A stretch of 64,000 nucleotides of DNA from JASGIT01 sp047601665. GTDB lineage: Bacteria > Pseudomonadota > Gammaproteobacteria > Burkholderiales > Burkholderiaceae_C. The stretch is from contig JASGIT010000001.1 of the NCBI GenBank assembly GCA_047601665.1, positions 2,046,001 through 2,110,000 on the forward strand. The letters run 5' to 3'. This document shows positions 31,814 to 40,503 of this stretch, in pieces (position 1 is the stretch's first letter; the number at the start of each line of letters is the position of its first letter). Both the position numbers and the translations under genes were made by a program. The notes beneath the pieces are model-generated. The model did no database searches. It saw only the letters and a program-made list of their open reading frames with translations, and was not told the origin of the DNA.

Positions 31814-34800
31814 TCAATCGGGCAGCCATGCCTTGCGCCAGGCGTGCAGGTGCTTGCCCTCCAGCATCCAGCGGCCCAGCACGGCGTCGCGCAGCGCATC
31901 GCCCGCGCGGGCCGTGGCGTCCAGGTCGGCCAGGTGGGTGCGGATGGCGTTCACCCAGTCCCTGGTGCGGTTCTTCACCCGCGTCACAGGCAGGCCGCAG
32001 CGGTAGGGGAGCACGTCGCTGCACACCACGGGGTAGCCGCAGGCGCCATATTCCAGCAGGCGCAGGTTGCTCTTGCACTCGTTGAACAGGCTGTACTCCA
32101 GCGGGGCGATGGCCAGGTCCAGATCCAGTTGCGCCAGCGCCGCCGGGTACTGGGCGATGGGCAGGCCGCCCGAGCTGAATTCGTGCACGTAGGGGCGCAG
32201 CGCGTCGGGGCACAGGCCGAAGAACACCCATTCCACCTCGCCAGCCAGCGTTTTCACCACGTCGGCCATCATGGCCAGGTCGCCCCGGTGGCTGTTGCCG
32301 CCGCCCCAGCCCACGCGCGGCCTGGCGCCCCGGCGGCGCCGGCTTTGCAGGCCGCGCCACCAGGCGGGCGGCAGGCGGTTTTCCACCACGCGGATGTCGG
32401 GGTGCATACCCGCCATCGCTTCGGCCAGCCGCTCGGTGGAGACGACGAAGCGGTCGCTCTGCGCCAGCCATTGCGCCAGCGCGCGGCGCATCTCCTGCGG
32501 CGGGAGCAGGTGGGCGCGCTGGTCGTTGCCTTGGGGCACCTGGAGCAGGTAGTCGTCCAGTTCGGCCACGCGGAAGGCGTGGCGGAATTGCGTGAGCTGC
32601 GGCAGGGCGGCCAATTGTTCCCGGGTGGTCTGGCGCTGCAGCACCAGCGTGTCGGGGGCCATGCGCTCCATTTCCACGGCGCTGGGGTAGAACGGGCCGC
32701 TCAGGCAGCCGTCGACCAGGCCCGCGCCGCGCAGGGCCTGCAGGGGCTGGATCACGCGGTAGTGCCCGCAGCCCCACCGGTCGGCGGCCACCGCCAGCAC
32801 CCTGGGCAGGTTGCCGAAGGGCAGCGGCCGCCAGCGCGCGCCGTCGCCGATGTCCGGCGTGAAGCCGGGGGCGGTCAGCGACAGGTGGGGGTTGTAGGCC
32901 GGATCGCGCGCCATGAGGGGCAGCCAGCGCGCCTGGAGGGCGTCGCTCGCGGCCTGGCGGCGGCTTTGCGTGGCATCGTCCGGGGGCAGGGGAGCGTGCG
33001 CTTCGTGCAGCAGGGTGGCGTGCGGCGTGAACACGGCCAGGTAGCCCCGTTGCTGCACGCGCAGGCAGAAATCCAGCGCATGGCTGGGTGACGGCAGCGG
33101 CTGTGCGCCCAGGCCGCCCGCTTCGGCGTAGATGCTTTGGCGCACCATCAGGCACTCGCCACCGAGGGCGCTGTAGTTCTGGTCGATTTCCAGCCGGTGC
33201 ATGTAGCCCGGCGCGGCCAGCGGCTGCCCCGCGAAGGCCAGCCCGGCCACGCCCGCGAGCCCCAGCACGATGCCCGCGTGGTGCACCGTGCCGTCGGCGC
33301 GCAGCAGCTTGGCGCCGGTGAGGCCCACCTCGGGCCGCTGGGCATGGTTGAGCAGAGCGTGCAGCCAGTCGGCGTGCAGCGCGGCCGCACCGTCGCTCAG
33401 GAACAACAGGTATTCGCCCTGCGCGGCCTGGGCGCCAAAGTCCAGCAGTTCGGCCAGGCTGCCCATTGCGGGCGCTTGCAGCACGCGCAATTGCGCACTG
33501 CCCAGCGCCGCCAGCTGGCCCAGCCAGGCGCTGGCGTCCGTCGGGGTGTGCGGGTGCGCCACCAGCAGCAGTTCGTAGGGCGCGTAGGCGGTCTTTTCCA
33601 GCACGGTTTCCACGCAGCGCTGCAAGGTTGCGAGCGGACCCTGCGCGGAGATGACGATGGACACCAGCGGCGTTGCGCCGTGCGCGTAGTGGATGCGGTA
33701 GCGCCCAGGCTGCGTGGCCGCCACCTGGGCCTGTGCGTAGCCGCGTGCGTGCAGGTGGCGGGTGATGGCGGCGAGTTCCTGCGGCGCGGCGTGCGGGGTG
33801 TCCGCATAGGGCGGGCGGGCCACCAGCAGCGGCTCCGCCACGTGGCGCAGGCACCCCAGGCCGTGGGCGGCCAGCAGGCGCAGCAGCGCGTCCAGTTCGG
33901 CGGCGTGCGGCAATGCGGTGTCGAGCCCGCCAAGCTCCAGCACCGCCGTGCGCCGCAGCACTAGGTGGCGGGCCATGCCGGCGGGGTAGGCCAGCAGCAT
34001 GTCCAGGTTCACGCCGGGGCGGAAGACGGCGGCCAGCGAGCCGTCGGCCTCGGCGAACAGTTCGTCGGCGTACAGCGCCTGCGCGTCGTCCGACGCCAGC
34101 AGCGCCAGGGCCAGGGCGCGCAGGCTGCCGGGCACCAGGGTTTCGCCCGCCTGCACGACCAGCAGCCAGTCGGCCCCGCTGGCGGCGGCCTGTGCGTTGA
34201 AAGCCGCCACCCAGGCGGGGTCCTGGGCGCTGGGCAGGCGGTGGATGTCCACCGCCGCGTACTGGCACTGCGCGGGCGCGAGGCTGGCGCGGGTGGCTGC
34301 ATCCTCGCCCTGGATGAACACGGCCAGGCGCGGCAGGCGGGGCTGCGCCGCCAGGTGCTGCTCGATGAGCCGCGCGTGCGCCGCGTCGGGCCGCCGCTGT
34401 TCGAGCCAGCGGCGCAGCGTGGGCGCGGGGTCCTGGCCGCGCTCCAGGCGGTCGAGGCGGTCGCGCAAGTCCACGGTCTGGTGTCGTAGCGCGTCCGGCG
34501 GCGCGGTCAGCGGGGCCGCGCGCACCGGGTGCTGGCCGCCGTCGCGGCACCAGCCCAGTTCCTGCACCTTGCGGCGGAAATGGGCTTCCGCCGGGTGGGC
34601 GATGCCGGGCTGCTCCCGCCGCGCATGGCTGGTTTGCGCGGCGGAGATGCGGTAGCACGCCCCCACCTCTTGCAGCATGGCCAGGTGCCCCTGGCGCAGC
34701 AGGTGTGCGTACATGGCCAGGTCGCCCAGCCAGTCGATGGGCTGGCCGTCCAGGTGCATCAGTTGGTCGCCCAGCGGCAGCAGCTGCGCGCGGCGGAACA

Positions 34801-35314
34801 TGGCGCTGCTCGGCTCGCCGATGAAGTTACCGGGGTAGTCCACCAGAAAGGACACCACGTCGTCTCCATGCAGGCACATGTCTTCGTCGAACGGGCTGTT
34901 CCACCTGCCCACGGCGTCCATGGCGTGGCTCGTCTCGTTGACCAGTATGCGGCGCGATGACACCAGCGCCACGTCGGCGCGTGCGTCCAGCACGGCGGCC
35001 TGGGTGGTCAGGGTGCCGGGCAGCAGCATGTCGTCGTCGCACAGCAGGCGCACGTATTCGCCTTGCGCCAGGGCAATGCACCGGGCAAAGTTGCCCGGCA
35101 TGTGCAATGGCGTGGCGTTGCGCACGTAGCGCACGGGCGGGCCGCCGGGCTGGTCCAGCCAGGGCTGCACCACGCGCGCCACGGCGTCGCCGGGGCAGTC
35201 GTCGCACACCAGGATTTCGAAACTGTCGAACTCCTGCGCCAGGGCGCTGCGCAGCGCCAGGTCCAGAAACTGCGGCTTGCAGGCGGGGATGGCGACGGTG
35301 ACTTTGGGGGGCAT
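31814..35314 (-). CDS. Large multi-domain glycosyltransferase, probable flagellin glycosylation enzyme
   Basis: 1166 residues, no signal peptide. Domain 1 (about 1-240) is a GT2/GT-A unit: PPKVTVAIPACKPQFLDLAL with the metal site CDDDMLLPG. Domains 2-3 (about 310-830) match the paired GT2 arrangement: LLVVQAGETLVPGSL, ALYADELFAEADG, then PLVSIVISAQGPLATLQRCV and VGLTGAKLLRADGTVHHAG. The usual NND of this last unit is replaced by FLSDGAAAL. Domain 4 (about 840-1150) is GT-B/GT4-like, with RVGWGGGNSHRGDLAMM and NECKSNLRLLEYGACGYPVV. It lies downstream of the flagellin gene, same strand, with a hairpin in between. Flagellin glycosylation is inferred from position; cell-surface polysaccharide synthesis is the alternative. 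Confidence 0.75.
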   Translation of the reverse strand: MPPKVTVAIPACKPQFLDLALRSALAQEFDSFEILVCDDCPGDAVARVVQPWLDQPGGPPVRYVRNATPLHMPGNFARCIALAQGEYVRLLCDDDMLLPGTLTTQAAVLDARADVALVSSRRILVNETSHAMDAVGRWNSPFDEDMCLHGDDVVSFLVDYPGNFIGEPSSAMFRRAQLLPLGDQLMHLDGQPIDWLGDLAMYAHLLRQGHLAMLQEVGACYRISAAQTSHARREQPGIAHPAEAHFRRKVQELGWCRDGGQHPVRAAPLTAPPDALRHQTVDLRDRLDRLERGQDPAPTLRRWLEQRRPDAAHARLIEQHLAAQPRLPRLAVFIQGEDAATRASLAPAQCQYAAVDIHRLPSAQDPAWVAAFNAQAAASGADWLLVVQAGETLVPGSLRALALALLASDDAQALYADELFAEADGSLAAVFRPGVNLDMLLAYPAGMARHLVLRRTAVLELGGLDTALPHAAELDALLRLLAAHGLGCLRHVAEPLLVARPPYADTPHAAPQELAAITRHLHARGYAQAQVAATQPGRYRIHYAHGATPLVSIVISAQGPLATLQRCVETVLEKTAYAPYELLLVAHPHTPTDASAWLGQLAALGSAQLRVLQAPAMGSLAELLDFGAQAAQGEYLLFLSDGAAALHADWLHALLNHAQRPEVGLTGAKLLRADGTVHHAGIVLGLAGVAGLAFAGQPLAAPGYMHRLEIDQNYSALGGECLMVRQSIYAEAGGLGAQPLPSPSHALDFCLRVQQRGYLAVFTPHATLLHEAHAPLPPDDATQSRRQAASDALQARWLPLMARDPAYNPHLSLTAPGFTPDIGDGARWRPLPFGNLPRVLAVAADRWGCGHYRVIQPLQALRGAGLVDGCLSGPFYPSAVEMERMAPDTLVLQRQTTREQLAALPQLTQFRHAFRVAELDDYLLQVPQGNDQRAHLLPPQEMRRALAQWLAQSDRFVVSTERLAEAMAGMHPDIRVVENRLPPAWWRGLQSRRRRGARPRVGWGGGNSHRGDLAMMADVVKTLAGEVEWVFFGLCPDALRPYVHEFSSGGLPIAQYPAALAQLDLDLAIAPLEYSLFNECKSNLRLLEYGACGYPVVCSDVLPYRCGLPVTRVKNRTRDWVNAIRTHLADLDATARAGDALRDAVLGRWMLEGKHLHAWRKAWLPD

Positions 35315-35324
35315 GGGGTTTCAG

Positions 35325-35380
35325 CTCAAATCGGCCTCTAAGCCAATACTGATAAGCGCGAGCAGCTATTTATTTGATAG
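35325..35380 (+). repeat. Intergenic hairpin repeat, degenerate copy 5
   Basis: It lies between the glycosyltransferase start and the flagellin terminator. The order GGCCTCTAAGCC, GATAAGCGC, GAGCAGCTAT, ATAG is recognisable, but the left half of the main stem is lost, so only weak pairing remains. Confidence 0.55.
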
Positions 35381-35390
35381 TTTCCCAGCA

Positions 35391-35412
35391 CGAAAACCGC
35401 CCGAAGGCGGTT
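35391..35412 (-). terminator. Probable intrinsic terminator after fliC
   Basis: On the minus strand, 21 nt past the flagellin stop: AACCGCC-TTCG-GGCGGTT followed by TTCG. A perfect 7-bp stem with the very stable TTCG tetraloop but only a short T tract, so termination may be partial, allowing some read-through to the glycosyltransferase gene. Confidence 0.65.
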
Positions 35413-35432
35413 GTGCGTCAACCCCGGAGGGA

Positions 35433-37016
35433 TCAGCCCTTGAGCAGCGCGAGCACGCCCTGCGGAATCTGGTTGGCCTGGGCCACCATGGCGGTGCCGG
35501 CCTGTTGCAGGATCTGGGCGCGCGACAGGTTGGCGGTTTCCGCCGCGAAGTCCGCGTCCTGGATGCGGCTGCGCGAGGCGGACATGTTCTCGGACGAGGT
35601 GTTCAGGTTGCTGATGGCCGTCTGGAAGCGCGACTGCAAGGCGCCGTAGGCCGCGCGCTGGCCGCTGATGGCCGCGATGGCCGCGTCCACGATGGCCAGG
35701 GTGCGGTTGGCGCCGTCCACCGTGCTCACGTCCATGTCCTGCACTTTTTGCATCTGGCTGGCCGCGGCGGTGGCCTGGTTCAGGAAGCCGCCGCCTGCTG
35801 CGGCGCCAGCGGAGTCCGTGGCGCTGAACGATTTGGACGAATCCAGCGTGATCTGGCCCGTCACCACGGCGTCGTCGGTGCCGAACGCGCCAGTGCCGTC
35901 CATGCCGGCGATGCCCGTCATGCCCGTGCCAGCCAGCGCGGTGGCGGCGGTGGATGCCGTGGCGTCGGCATTGGTCAGGCTGAAGGTGCTGGCGGCCGCC
36001 GAGTTGTTCAGGATGTGGATGTCCTGGCCCGCGTCGTTGGTCAGCACCAGGCCCGTGCCCGCGGCGTCCACCGTGGCCGTTACGCCGGTCTTGGAGGCGG
36101 AGTCGTTGAACGCCTTGGCCGCTTCGCTCAGGCCGTCGGCGGTGATGGGGTTGCTCACCGTGAACGACACCGTCACCGGCGCGCTGGTGGTGTTGAGGGA
36201 CGCTACCTGCAGCGTGTACGAAGCGCCGGCCACGAAGCCGCCCATGCCGATCTGGGTGCGGGCCGTGGCGGTCACGCCCGTGGTTTCCGCCGCGGCGTTG
36301 ACCTTGGCGGCCATGTCCTGGGCCGAAGTGCCGGCGCCGTAGGCGATGGCGGCACTGCCGAAGGCGCCGCTGATGTCCAGTTGGCCGCCCGCGATGGACG
36401 AGGTGCCGATCGCGCCCTGGGCCACCACCGCATTGGCAGCGCTGCCCATGGTCAGGTCGCCCCGGCTGTCGGTGGCCGATGCGGCCTTGGCGCCGATGCG
36501 GTAGTTGCCGTAGGCGCTGGTGCTGAAGTTGGCCGACGTGGCGGTGATGGTCTGGTTGGCGTTGGCGCCGACTTGGAAGGCAGCGCTGGTGAACGAGCCG
36601 TCCAGCAGGTTGCGGCCGTTGAAGTTGGTGGTCTGCGCGATGCGGTTCAGCTCGGAGGTGAGCTGGCTCACTTCCGCGTTCAGCGCCTGGCGGTCGGACG
36701 CGCTGTTGGTGGCGTTGGCGGACTGCACGGCCAGTTCGCGGATGCGCTGCAGGATGTCGCTGGCACCACCCAGCGCGCCTTCGGCCACCTGGGCCAGCGA
36801 GATGCCGTCGTTGGCATTGCGCGCCGCCTGGTTCATGCCGTTGATCTGGCTGGTGAAGCGCTGTGAGATGGCGAGGCCGGCGGCGTCGTCCGCAGCGCTG
36901 TTGATGCGCAGGCCGGAAGACAGGCGCTGGATCGACGTGCTCAGCGATGCCTGGCTGGCGTTCAGGTTGCGCTGCGCGTTCAGCGAGGCAATGTTGGTAT
37001 TGATCGTCTGTGCCAT
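35433..37016 (-). CDS. fliC: Flagellin
   Basis: 527 residues. The N-terminal D0/D1 (about 1-170) begins MAQTINTNIASLNAQRNLNA and has RLSSGLRINSAADDAAGLAI. The C-terminal D1/D0 (about 430-527) has SRIQDADFAAETANLSRAQI and ends QIPQGVLALLKG. The middle (about 175-420), rich in Ala/Thr/Ser/Gly, is the exposed variable domain with many possible O-glycosylation sites. No signal peptide, as expected for flagellar type III export. Only one flagellin gene is seen. I could not find a convincing sigma-28 site upstream, although one would be expected. Confidence 0.96.
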   Translation of the reverse strand: MAQTINTNIASLNAQRNLNASQASLSTSIQRLSSGLRINSAADDAAGLAISQRFTSQINGMNQAARNANDGISLAQVAEGALGGASDILQRIRELAVQSANATNSASDRQALNAEVSQLTSELNRIAQTTNFNGRNLLDGSFTSAAFQVGANANQTITATSANFSTSAYGNYRIGAKAASATDSRGDLTMGSAANAVVAQGAIGTSSIAGGQLDISGAFGSAAIAYGAGTSAQDMAAKVNAAAETTGVTATARTQIGMGGFVAGASYTLQVASLNTTSAPVTVSFTVSNPITADGLSEAAKAFNDSASKTGVTATVDAAGTGLVLTNDAGQDIHILNNSAAASTFSLTNADATASTAATALAGTGMTGIAGMDGTGAFGTDDAVVTGQITLDSSKSFSATDSAGAAAGGGFLNQATAAASQMQKVQDMDVSTVDGANRTLAIVDAAIAAISGQRAAYGALQSRFQTAISNLNTSSENMSASRSRIQDADFAAETANLSRAQILQQAGTAMVAQANQIPQGVLALLKG

Positions 37017-37180
37017 TGGGGGTCTCCTACGGACTGGGCGGCTGACTGAAGGGGATTAACGATGGATTGGATTGTGGGTAGCCGCCGCCGGACCGTTGGG
37101 GAGATAAAAGGGGGGAAAACCGGCTATTCCTGCATGGAGGGCCTTCCTCCGCCTTGCAGGGCAAGGCATGGGATCTAGAG

Positions 37181-37236
37181 TGTTTTTTGCCACCAGCGCT
37201 TATGCAGTAAGCGCTGGCAGCTATCATTTTTGGGGT
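37181..37236 (+). repeat. Intergenic hairpin repeat, copy 6
   Basis: The main stem is extended to 10 bp: CCAGCGCTTA-TGCAG-TAAGCGCTGG, followed by CAGCTATCATTTTT. The distal end overlaps the dtd stop codon (37224-37226) and supplies its last codons. It lies between the fliC upstream region and the 3' end of dtd. Confidence 0.88.
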
Positions 37237-37682
37237 GCAACGGGTGCGATCCGCAGCGGAATCGTCACCGGCCCGTCGTTCACCAGATGCACCTGCATGT
37301 CCGCCGCGAACACGCCGGTCTGCACCTCCGGGTGGGCGGCGCGGGCCTGGGCCACGAAGTGGTCGTACAGCCGCCGCCCCTCGGCCGGCGCGGCGGCCTG
37401 GGTGAAGCTGGGGCGGTTGCCGCCCGTGGTGTCGGCGGCCAGGGTGAACTGGCTCACGATGAGCAGGCCGCCCGCGATGTCCTGCACGCTCTGGTTCATC
37501 TTGCCCGCCGCGTCGCTGAACACGCGCAGCTTCAGCAGTTTGGCGAGCAGCCGGCCGGCCTCGGCCTCGGTGTCGCCGCGCTCGGCGCAGACCAGGGCGA
37601 GCAGGCCGGGGCCGATGCGGCCCACCACCGTGCCATCCACTTCCACACGTGCTTCGCGCACGCGCTGCAAAACGCTGATCAC
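37224..37682 (-). CDS. dtd: D-aminoacyl-tRNA deacylase
   Basis: 152 residues, the normal length. It hydrolyses D-amino acids wrongly attached to tRNA. Conserved motifs are SQFTLAAD (about residues 77-84), NRPSFTQAA and NDGPVTIPL near the C-terminus; the cross-subunit Gly-cisPro element is usually in the last of these. The final codons (APQK and stop) run into a hairpin repeat. The start lies 42 nt from the divergent histidine kinase gene. Confidence 0.94.
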   Translation of the reverse strand: MISVLQRVREARVEVDGTVVGRIGPGLLALVCAERGDTEAEAGRLLAKLLKLRVFSDAAGKMNQSVQDIAGGLLIVSQFTLAADTTGGNRPSFTQAAAPAEGRRLYDHFVAQARAAHPEVQTGVFAADMQVHLVNDGPVTIPLRIAPVAPQK

Positions 37683-37724
37683 TTGGCAATCCCTCCGGAA
37701 AACCCGCGATTAGGCCATGCCAGA

Positions 37725-39218
37725 ATGGCCCGCATGACCGCCCCACGCCGTTTGCCCGCCTCCTTGCCCGGCTGGCTGCTGGCCTGGGCGCTGGCGGCGG
37801 CGGCAGGGGCATGGTGGCTGGCGCACCAGCGCTTGCTGGCGCTGGAAGACGCCTTCGTGACCGACGCGCGCATCGTGCACCGCCTGCTGTCGCAACGCGC
37901 CGTGCAGCACGACGCCGTGCTGGCCACGCTGGCGCTGCCGCCGCCCGCTTCCGACGCAGCGACCGGGCCCCTGCCGCGCCTGCCCGCGGCGTACCCGCAA
38001 ATCCTGCAGGCGCTGCGCCGCGCGCCGGGCGGGGCGTGGTCCGCGCCCGTGGGGGCGGCGCTGGCTGCCGCCGAAGCGCGGTCGCGCGCCAGCGGCCATG
38101 CCGAGCTGGCCGAAGCCCGCCTGCCCCAAGGCCGCCTCTGGCTGGTGCTGGCCGAAGGCGGCGCGGGCTATGCGCTGCACATCGACCTGCACGCCACCGT
38201 GCCCTGGGACGAATGGCCCATGGACGCGCGGGCCAGCCCCGTGCGCGTGCGGCTCGCCTACCAGGGCCAGTCCTTCGCCGTGCAGGCCGGGCGGCGCCTG
38301 GAGCATGGCTGGCACTACGATTTCCACAAAACCCTGGCTTCGCAAAGCCAGCCGTTCGACGTGGTGCTGGAGCGCGACGTGGGCTGGGCCGAACTGCCTT
38401 GGGGCCCCATGCTGGCCTGGGCCGCCGCCAGCGCCGCGCTGCTGGCCGCGCTGCGCGCGCTGCTACGCCAGCGCGTGGCCGCGCGGCGGGCCGAGGAACT
38501 GCTGCGGCTGGGCCAGGTGGCCCGGCTCAACCAGCTGGGCGAACTGGCCGCGGGCATGGCGCACGAACTCAACCAGCCGCTGACCGCGCTGCTCGCCAGC
38601 ACCCAGGCCGCGCAGCGGCTGCTGGACGACGACGCGCCCGACATGGACACCGCCCGTCACGCCATGGCCCAGGCCGTGGCGCAGGCCAAGCGCGCCAGCG
38701 CCGTGGTGGGCCGCCTGCGCCGCGTGGTGGAGCGGCCCGGCCTGGCGGGCCAGGCCCAGCCCGTTGATTTGCACGCCGCCGTGCACGACGCGCTGCACCT
38801 GCTGGAGCCCGAACTGCGCCAGCGCGGCATCGGCGTGCAGGTGCAGGCCGACGCCAGCCTGCCCTCCGCGTATGTCGTGCGCGCCGAACCCGTGGCGGTG
38901 CAGCAGATCATCCACAACCTGGTGATGAACGCCCTGCAGGCGATGGAGCAGACGCCGCCCGGCCAGCGCGCGCTGCGCCTTGCGCTCGGCGCCGATGGCC
39001 GCCAGGCCCGGCTCAGCGTGCGCGACACCGGCCCCGGCGTGCCGCCCGAGGCGCGCGCACGGCTGTTCACGCCGTTCTTCACCACGCGCGCCGGCGGGCT
39101 GGGGCTGGGCCTCACGCTGTCGGAAGGGCTGGCGCAGGCGATGGGCGGCAGCCTCGCGCTGGCGCCCGCCGAAGGGCAGGGCGCTGAATTCCACCTGCAT
39201 CTGCCGCTGGACGTTTAG
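37725..39218 (+). CDS. Membrane sensor histidine kinase (DctB/FixL-like transmitter)
   Basis: 497 residues. TM1 at about 14-36 and TM2 at about 230-258 flank a roughly 190-residue periplasmic sensor domain with no recognised family. The transmitter starts at about 280: H-box GELAAGMAHELNQPLTALLA, N-box HNLVMNALQAME, and G-boxes DTGPGVPPEAR and GGLGLGLTLSEGL. The kinase core is complete. Starts at 37725 or 37734 are both possible. The response regulator gene follows after 4 nt, so they are a cognate pair. An HbpS-like exported protein is encoded next, which could bear on the stimulus (inference). Confidence 0.9.
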   Translation: MARMTAPRRLPASLPGWLLAWALAAAAGAWWLAHQRLLALEDAFVTDARIVHRLLSQRAVQHDAVLATLALPPPASDAATGPLPRLPAAYPQILQALRRAPGGAWSAPVGAALAAAEARSRASGHAELAEARLPQGRLWLVLAEGGAGYALHIDLHATVPWDEWPMDARASPVRVRLAYQGQSFAVQAGRRLEHGWHYDFHKTLASQSQPFDVVLERDVGWAELPWGPMLAWAAASAALLAALRALLRQRVAARRAEELLRLGQVARLNQLGELAAGMAHELNQPLTALLASTQAAQRLLDDDAPDMDTARHAMAQAVAQAKRASAVVGRLRRVVERPGLAGQAQPVDLHAAVHDALHLLEPELRQRGIGVQVQADASLPSAYVVRAEPVAVQQIIHNLVMNALQAMEQTPPGQRALRLALGADGRQARLSVRDTGPGVPPEARARLFTPFFTTRAGGLGLGLTLSEGLAQAMGGSLALAPAEGQGAEFHLHLPLDV

Positions 39219-39222
39219 ACGC

Positions 39223-39855
39223 ATGAGCATGACCTTGGATTCCCCCCTGATCCACCTCGTGGACGACGACGCCGCCGTGCGCGACAGCCTGGCGCTGCTG
39301 ATCGGCACCGTGGGCCTGCGCGTGCAGACCTGGGCCGAGCCGCAGGCGTTTTTGCGGGGCTTCGAGCGCGGCGGCATCGGCGCCATCGTGCTCGACGTGC
39401 GGATGCCCGGCACCGGCGGCCTGGCGGTGCTGGAGCAGCTGGTGGCCGAGGGGGGGGACCAGCCCGTGATCCTGCTCACGGGCCACGGCACGGTGGAGAT
39501 GTGCCGCCGCGCGTTCAAGTCCGGCGCGGCGGAGTTCCTCGAAAAACCCGTGGACGACGAAGTGCTCATCGAGGCGCTGCAGGCCGCCGTGCGCCAGCAC
39601 GTGCGCTCGCGCGAACGGCAGCGCGGCGACCAGCAGTCGCGCGGGCGCTATGCGCAGCTGTCGGCGCGCGAACGCGAGGTGCTGGGGCTGATCGTGGAAG
39701 GGCTGACCAACAAGGAGATCGGCCGCGCGCTCGCGCTGTCGCCGCGCACGGTGGAAACGCACCGCGCCAACCTGTTCGCCAAGCTCGGGGCGGAGTCGCT
39801 CGCGCAGCTCATCCGGCGCTACGCGGCCCTGGTGGACGAGGACGCCGCTCCGTAG
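39223..39855 (+). CDS. Two-component response regulator, FixJ/TodT family
   Basis: 210 residues. The receiver domain (about 8-125) has the acidic triplet Asp14-16, phosphoacceptor Asp58 (LDVRMPG), Thr in LLTGHG and Lys in FLEKPVDD. The LuxR-type HTH (about 148-205) has LSAREREVLGLIVEGLTNKE and LSPRTVETHRANLFAKLG. It should be phosphorylated by the adjacent kinase and bind DNA as a dimer; targets are unknown. A possible terminator lies 21 nt after its stop. Confidence 0.92.
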   Translation: MSMTLDSPLIHLVDDDAAVRDSLALLIGTVGLRVQTWAEPQAFLRGFERGGIGAIVLDVRMPGTGGLAVLEQLVAEGGDQPVILLTGHGTVEMCRRAFKSGAAEFLEKPVDDEVLIEALQAAVRQHVRSRERQRGDQQSRGRYAQLSAREREVLGLIVEGLTNKEIGRALALSPRTVETHRANLFAKLGAESLAQLIRRYAALVDEDAAP

Positions 39856-39876
39856 TTGTACGGAGGCGTGCGCGTA

Positions 39877-39908
39877 GCCGCCCGCATTGGCGCGGGCGCG
39901 GCGTTTTT
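39877..39908 (+). terminator. Possible terminator or attenuator between regulator and HbpS-like gene
   Basis: GCCGCCCGC pairs with GCGGGCGCGGC across a 6-nt loop, with a 2-nt bulge, and is followed by GTTTTTCT. It lies 21 nt past the regulator stop and 40 nt before the HbpS-like start. Confidence 0.4.
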
Positions 39909-39947
39909 CTACAGTTTTCTCCATTCCAAACCCCCGGAGAAACCTGT

Positions 39948-40442
39948 ATGCAACGCATGAATCGCAACATGGCGCTCGCCGCCCTGACCCTGGCCGCCGT
40001 GGCCGCCCACGCCCAGGCCGTGCGCACCGAAAAAAACCTGTCGCTCGAACTGGCCAACCAGATCGCCGCCCAGAGCGTGGCCGCCTGCGCCGCCAGCGGC
40101 TACGCCGTGACCGCCACCGTGGTGGATCGCGCGGGCACCGTGCGCGCCGTGCAGCGCGCCGACAACGCCGGCCCGCACACCGTCGAAGCCAGCCGCCTCA
40201 AGGCCTTCACCTCGGCATCGGCCAAGGCCCCGTCGCTCACCATCATGGAGAACGCGCAGAAGAACCCCGGCGCCGCCCACCTCGCGGACATCCCCGGCTT
40301 TTTGCTGCTGGGCGGCGGCGTGCCCGTCAAGGCGGGCAACGAGGTGATCGGCGCCGTGGGCGTGGCCGGCGCGCCCGGCGGCCACCTGGATGACCAGTGC
40401 GCCCAGACGGCCCTGGCCCCGCTGCAAGACCTGCTCAAGTAA
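39948..40442 (+). CDS. Exported GlcG/HbpS-type heme-binding family protein
   Basis: 164 residues with a Sec signal peptide (about 1-23, cleavage after AHA). The mature part is a single GlcG/HbpS (DUF336) domain: LELANQIAAQSVAACAASGY, VTATVVDRAGTVRAVQRADN, then IPGFLLLGGGVPVKAGNEVI and GAVGVAGAPGGHLDDQCAQT. In Streptomyces HbpS binds heme and modulates the SenS/SenR two-component system. Here the gene is 92 nt downstream of a kinase-regulator pair, so a similar accessory-sensor role is plausible. Heme binding is not shown by sequence, and many GlcG-domain proteins have no known function. Confidence 0.8.
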   Translation: MQRMNRNMALAALTLAAVAAHAQAVRTEKNLSLELANQIAAQSVAACAASGYAVTATVVDRAGTVRAVQRADNAGPHTVEASRLKAFTSASAKAPSLTIMENAQKNPGAAHLADIPGFLLLGGGVPVKAGNEVIGAVGVAGAPGGHLDDQCAQTALAPLQDLLK

Positions 40443-40503
40443 AACCCTAGTTCGCCAGCTTGGCCGGGGTGGGCTATAACTGCCCGTTGCACCCGACCGA
40501 GCC

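Noticed and set aside
31713..34658. A second 981-codon frame overlapping the large glycosyltransferase on the same strand
   Set aside because: The Pro/Arg/Gly-rich product has no recognisable fold, whereas the other frame shows clear GT2 and GT4 motifs.
37017..37180. Sigma-28 promoter for fliC
   Set aside because: The best -10 candidate (GCCGGTTT on the minus strand) has no acceptable -35 element at 11 nt.
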